The notes under the pieces are model-generated. The model saw only the letters and a list, made by a program, of their open reading frames with translations. It ran no database searches and was not told the origin of the DNA. A DNA stretch of 48,855 nt from Proteobacteria bacterium SG_bin9 (GTDB taxonomy: Bacteria; Pseudomonadota; Alphaproteobacteria; Rhizobiales; Xanthobacteraceae), in contig LWDM01000021.1 in NCBI GenBank assembly GCA_002083525.1, positions 1 through 48,855 of the forward strand, given 5' to 3'. This document shows, piece by piece, positions 43,319 to 48,855 of this stretch. The stretch's first letter is position 1; every line of letters starts with the position of its first letter. Position numbers and translations under genes: made by a program.

Positions 43319-44170
43319 ATGATGAAAATCGCCTTCCAGGGAGAGCTTGGCGCCAACTCCCACCTCGCCATTTCCGAAGCCTATCCGGACGCGGAGGCGC
43401 TGCCCTGCGCGACGTTCGAAGATGCGCTGGCGGCCATCACCAGCGGCGAGGCCGACCTCGGCATGATCCCGATCGAGAATTCGGTGGCCGGCCGCGTCGC
43501 CGACATTCATCACCTGCTGCCGCACTCAGGACTCTTCATCATCGGCGAATGGTTTTTGCCGATCCGCCATCAGTTGATGGGCGTGCGCGGCACCAAGCTC
43601 GGCGACATCAAGACGGTCGAAAGCCACATCCACGCACTCGGCCAGTGCCGCAACATCATCCGCAAGCTGAAGATCAAATCGATCGTCGCCGGCGATACCG
43701 CAGGCTCGGCGCGTATCATTTCCCAACGCGGCGACAAAAGCGCGGCCGCGATCGCCTCGCGTCTCGCCGCCGAAATCTACAATCTCGATATTCTCGCCGA
43801 GGACATCGAGGACGAGGCGCACAATACGACGCGTTTCGTCATTCTTGCGCGCGAACCGAAGTGGGCGGCGCAAGGTTCGGGGCCGCTGGTCACCACGTTT
43901 GTCTTCAACGTGCGCAACCTGCCGGCGGCGCTCTACAAGGCGATGGGCGGCTTCGCCACCAACAACGTCAACATGACGAAGCTCGAAAGCTACATGGTGG
44001 ACGGCAACTTCTTCGCCACCCAGTTCTATTCGGACGTCGACGGACATCCCGACGATCGCGGACTGGCGTTCGCGCTGGAAGAGCTGAAGTTCTTCTCGAA
44101 AGAATTCCGGATTATCGGCGTCTATCCGGCACATCCATTCCGGCAAACGCAGACCAACGACGGCGAGTAG
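43319..44170 (+). CDS. pheA: Prephenate dehydratase with ACT domain
   Basis: At 283 aa it is a stand-alone dehydratase converting prephenate to phenylpyruvate for phenylalanine. The catalytic domain shows IAFQGELGANSHLA, IPIENSVAGRV and the TRF motif (HNTTRFVIL); the ACT domain (about 200-275; NVNMTKLESYMVDGNFF) should sense phenylalanine. No chorismate mutase domain. Adjacent ATGs 43319 and 43322 are both possible. Probably co-transcribed with kdsB. It ends 1 nt before the convergent flavin monooxygenase gene. Confidence 0.96.
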   Translation: MMKIAFQGELGANSHLAISEAYPDAEALPCATFEDALAAITSGEADLGMIPIENSVAGRVADIHHLLPHSGLFIIGEWFLPIRHQLMGVRGTKLGDIKTVESHIHALGQCRNIIRKLKIKSIVAGDTAGSARIISQRGDKSAAAIASRLAAEIYNLDILAEDIEDEAHNTTRFVILAREPKWAAQGSGPLVTTFVFNVRNLPAALYKAMGGFATNNVNMTKLESYMVDGNFFATQFYSDVDGHPDDRGLAFALEELKFFSKEFRIIGVYPAHPFRQTQTNDGE

Positions 44171-44171
44171 A

Positions 44172-45191
44172 TTAAGCAGCCGCGCGCTTTCCAAGCTGGA
44201 AGGCGTCGGCGAGCAAACTGTACGAACGCTTGCGCGCCTCGTGATCGAACGTCGCCGTGATGATCATCAATTCATCCGGCTGGGTTGAGGCGATCAGCGG
44301 CTCGACATCCTGCATGATCTTCGCGGGCGAGCCGACAAACAGCCGCTCGCGATTGCGCTGGATCGATATCTGCTCACCTGCCGAGTAAGGATAGGCCAGC
44401 GCTTCCTCGACGCTCGGCAGCGGCAGATACTGCCCGCGGTCGCGGCGCAGACGATTGAGATCGGCCGACGACGCAAGACGCTCGGCTTCCGCATCGGTCT
44501 CAGCCGCAATCGCTGCAATCGCAAGAATGGAGTGCGGCTCGCTTCGCCACTCCGACGGCTTGAAGCGCGCACGGTAGTGGATCATCGCGTTTGCGGCATC
44601 GTGCGACGCAAAGTGATGCGCGAACGCGAAGCCCATGCCGATCTGCGCGGAGAGATCCGAACTGTAGTCGCTCGATCCGAGCAGCCAGATCGGCGGCAGC
44701 GGCGCATCGTCCGGCATCGCCACAACGCTATTGTAGGGATGATTTTGTGGGAATCGCCGCGTCTCCCACAGCGTCAATTCCAGCAGCCGCTCGAGAAAAT
44801 CGTCGCCCTCGCGCCCATCGAGGCGGCGGCGCAGCGCATGCATCGTCGCATGATCGGTGCCTGGCGCGCGGCCCAAGCCAAGATCGATGCGGCCGGGAAA
44901 CAATGCTTCCAGCATCTTGAAGCGTTCGGCGATGATCAGCGGCGCGTGGTTCGGCAGCATCACGCCGCCGGAGCCGACGCGGATGTTGGTCGTTGCGGCT
45001 GCGATCTGCCCGATCATCAGATCGGGCGCAGGACTGGCGACCGATGCGAGGTTGTGATGCTCGGCGAGCCAGTAACGCACGTAGCCAAGACGATCCGTGT
45101 GCTGCGCAAGGTCGATCGAATTGCGCAGCGCTGCGGAGGGTTTGGTTGCGGTGGTGACGACGGAAAGGTCGAGGACGGACAATGGAAGCAT
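44172..45191 (-). CDS. Luciferase-like (LLM) flavin-dependent monooxygenase
   Basis: This 339-residue TIM-barrel protein begins MLPLSVLDLSVVTTATKPS and has RYWLAEHHNLASVASPAPDL, IRVGSGGVMLPNHAPLIIAE and IDLGLGRAPGTD, all typical of LLM-class oxidoreductases of the MsnO8-like group. These use reduced FMN from a partner reductase; the substrate cannot be told from sequence. ATG 45191 is chosen; the frame upstream to 45368 is not protein-like. Confidence 0.93.
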   Translation of the reverse strand: MLPLSVLDLSVVTTATKPSAALRNSIDLAQHTDRLGYVRYWLAEHHNLASVASPAPDLMIGQIAAATTNIRVGSGGVMLPNHAPLIIAERFKMLEALFPGRIDLGLGRAPGTDHATMHALRRRLDGREGDDFLERLLELTLWETRRFPQNHPYNSVVAMPDDAPLPPIWLLGSSDYSSDLSAQIGMGFAFAHHFASHDAANAMIHYRARFKPSEWRSEPHSILAIAAIAAETDAEAERLASSADLNRLRRDRGQYLPLPSVEEALAYPYSAGEQISIQRNRERLFVGSPAKIMQDVEPLIASTQPDELMIITATFDHEARKRSYSLLADAFQLGKRAAA

Positions 45192-45612
45192 GACTGCAAA
45201 GTAGTGGTTCGCTTCGTCCGCACAAACCGGCCAGGGGCCAAAAACCCGCGATTTTTCATCTCCGCCGGGCCCGGCCGAGTAGCGGCCAGTGGGCAAAACG
45301 AGCGCCATAACCACGGGCAAGATGCGCCCAATGGTAGAAATAGTTGGAAAGTACCGATTATGAGCCATTTGGCGATTGAATCAGCCATATCTTGGCCCAC
45401 CAACCAGACACAGACATATCCAGATCGACCCATATTTACACATATGGGCAAGTTCCCATGAGATACCTCTGCCCTGTGGGCTATTTTCCTTTACCTGCCT
45501 GACCTACATTCCGGGCCAGCAAAAGTGACGGCATTCCTGTGGCACGCGCCGTTCGCCGAAAATGTAGTGGCAGCTTCGTGGCACCGGCCGCGAACGAGAG
45601 TTTCGAGGGACC
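45192..45612. other. Divergent intergenic region upstream of metF
   Basis: A 421-bp gene-free stretch with an inverted repeat set at 45429-45459 and a small GCCC-TGT-GGGC hairpin (45471-45481) followed by TATTTTCCTTT. I looked for a SAM-II or other known SAM or B12 riboswitch pattern and did not recognise one. No ArsR/methyltransferase gene, common near metF in this group, is present. Confidence 0.5.
45429..45459. promoter_or_regulatory. Overlapping inverted repeats CCCATAT / ATATGGG / CCCAT upstream of metF
   Basis: CCCATAT (45429-45435) and ATATGGG (45442-45448) are perfect arms with a 6-nt spacer; ATGGG can instead pair with CCCAT (45455-45459). This is either an operator for a dimeric regulator or a pair of mutually exclusive RNA hairpins. 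Confidence 0.4.
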
Positions 45613-46526
45613 ATGGGCGCGACTTCATCGACACATCCGGATGCGACGCAGGGGTCCAAGCGCCCGGCGATCTCCTACGAGTTCTTTCCGCCGAAGACGG
45701 AAGAAATGGAGCGCAACCTCTGGGAGACGATCAAGCGTCTGGCGCCGCTGAAGCCGTCGTTCGTCTCGGTGACCTACGGCGCCGGCGGCTCGACTCGCGA
45801 GCGCACGCATTCGACCATCGCCCGCATCCTGAAGGAAACCGATCTCACGCCGGCCGCGCATCTCACTTGCGTCGATGCTTCGCGCGGCGAGATCGACGAC
45901 GTGGTCGCGAGCTATTACGACACCGGCGTGCGTCACATCGTGGCACTGCGCGGCGATCCGGCTGCGGGCATTGGCACGGCCTATCAGGCGCACAAGGACG
46001 GCTATCAGAGTTCGGCCGATCTCGTTGCTTCGATCAAGCGCCGTTATCCCGACATCGAGGTCTCCGTGTCGGCCTATCCGGAAAAGCATCCGGAGAGCCA
46101 CAACTTCGATGCCGACGTCGACATGCTGAAGGCGAAGGTCGATGCGGGCGCCGATCGCGCCATCACGCAGTTCTTCTTCGACAACAACCTCTACAACGCC
46201 TACGTCGACCGCGTCCGCGCACGCGGCATCACCATTCCGGTCGTGCCGGGCATCCTGCCGGTGCAGAACTTCAAGACCGCGAAGAGCTTCGCCACCCGCG
46301 CTGGTGCGACGGTTCCGTCATGGCTCGAAGACAAGTTCGACGGCCTCGATGACGATCCGGAAACGCGCAAGCTCGTCGCGGCGACTGTTGCCGCAGGGCA
46401 AGTGCAAAAGCTGTTCAAGAACGGCGTCGAGAACTTCCACTTCTACACCATGAACCGCGCCGACCTCGTGTTCGCGATCAGCCACCTGCTCGGCTTCCGC
46501 GCCAACGGTTCACAGAAAGCTGCGTA

Positions 46527-46527
<1 letters not shown>
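45613..46527 (+). CDS. metF: Methylenetetrahydrofolate reductase
   Basis: A 304-residue FAD-dependent TIM-barrel enzyme reducing 5,10-methylene-THF to 5-methyl-THF, the methyl donor for MetH. Family motifs: SYEFFPPKTEEME, SVTYGAGGSTRERT, AHLTCVDAS, VRHIVALRGDPA and DRAITQFFFDN. GAGGG lies 4-5 nt before the ATG. Its TAA overlaps the metH ATG (TAATG), coupling the methyl-THF supply and its use. Confidence 0.97.

Positions 46528-48855
<2,328 letters not shown>

Overview
The window looks like chromosome from an alphaproteobacterium of the Nitrobacteraceae/Bradyrhizobiaceae group (Bradyrhizobium, Rhodopseudomonas, Afipia relatives). The evidence is a PhyR-NepR-EcfG general stress locus, a CpaA-F/Tad pilus cluster, a CycM-type membrane cytochrome c, high GC coding sequence, and a palindromic repeat of a type I recognise from this group. 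The genus is inference. No rRNA, tRNA, CRISPR array, prophage or insertion sequence was seen; almost all of the window is dense operons.

Layout. 1-4.4 kb: general stress response. phyR (minus) diverges from nepR-ecfG (plus); then a 27-residue membrane peptide, a CHASE/HWE histidine kinase with an altered ATP-binding N box, and a 64-residue membrane protein. Both small genes have good matches to an EcfG-type promoter (GGAAC-N16-xxTT) at a fitting distance. 4.5-16.6 kb: one long minus-strand block for urea, in transcription order urtA-B-C-D-E (uptake), ureD-ureA-[DUF4375-like]-ureB-ureC-[two antibiotic-biosynthesis-monooxygenase paralogues]-ureE-ureF-ureG. A near-consensus sigma-54 promoter lies 73 bp before urtA, so nitrogen control of the whole block is likely. 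17-19.4 kb: DEAD-box RNA helicase, a second-type IF-1 and a cold-shock protein, an RNA-remodelling set. 19.4-31.4 kb: Tad/Cpa pilus: minus-strand cpaB-C-D-E-F-tadB-tadC, cpaA and two Flp pilins; plus-strand secretin-N-like protein and two TadE-like pseudopilins; a minus-strand TadD-like TPR lipoprotein.

31.5-41.5 kb: an M17 leucyl aminopeptidase overlapping an NlpC/P60 endopeptidase with SH3-like N-terminus, facing a Yej-type peptide ABC importer with two consecutive solute-binding proteins. Together these could take up and degrade peptides, including cell-wall peptides. 41.8-45.2 kb: CycM, KdsB (CMP-KDO synthetase), prephenate dehydratase and a luciferase-like flavin monooxygenase. 45.6 kb to the end: metF and metH joined by a TAATG overlap; metH runs off the window inside its cobalamin-binding domain.

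The most unusual items are the unexpected genes inside the urease block, the small membrane proteins with candidate stress promoters, the kinase that has kept its phospho-acceptor His but lost the N-box Asn, and competing inverted repeats upstream of metF.
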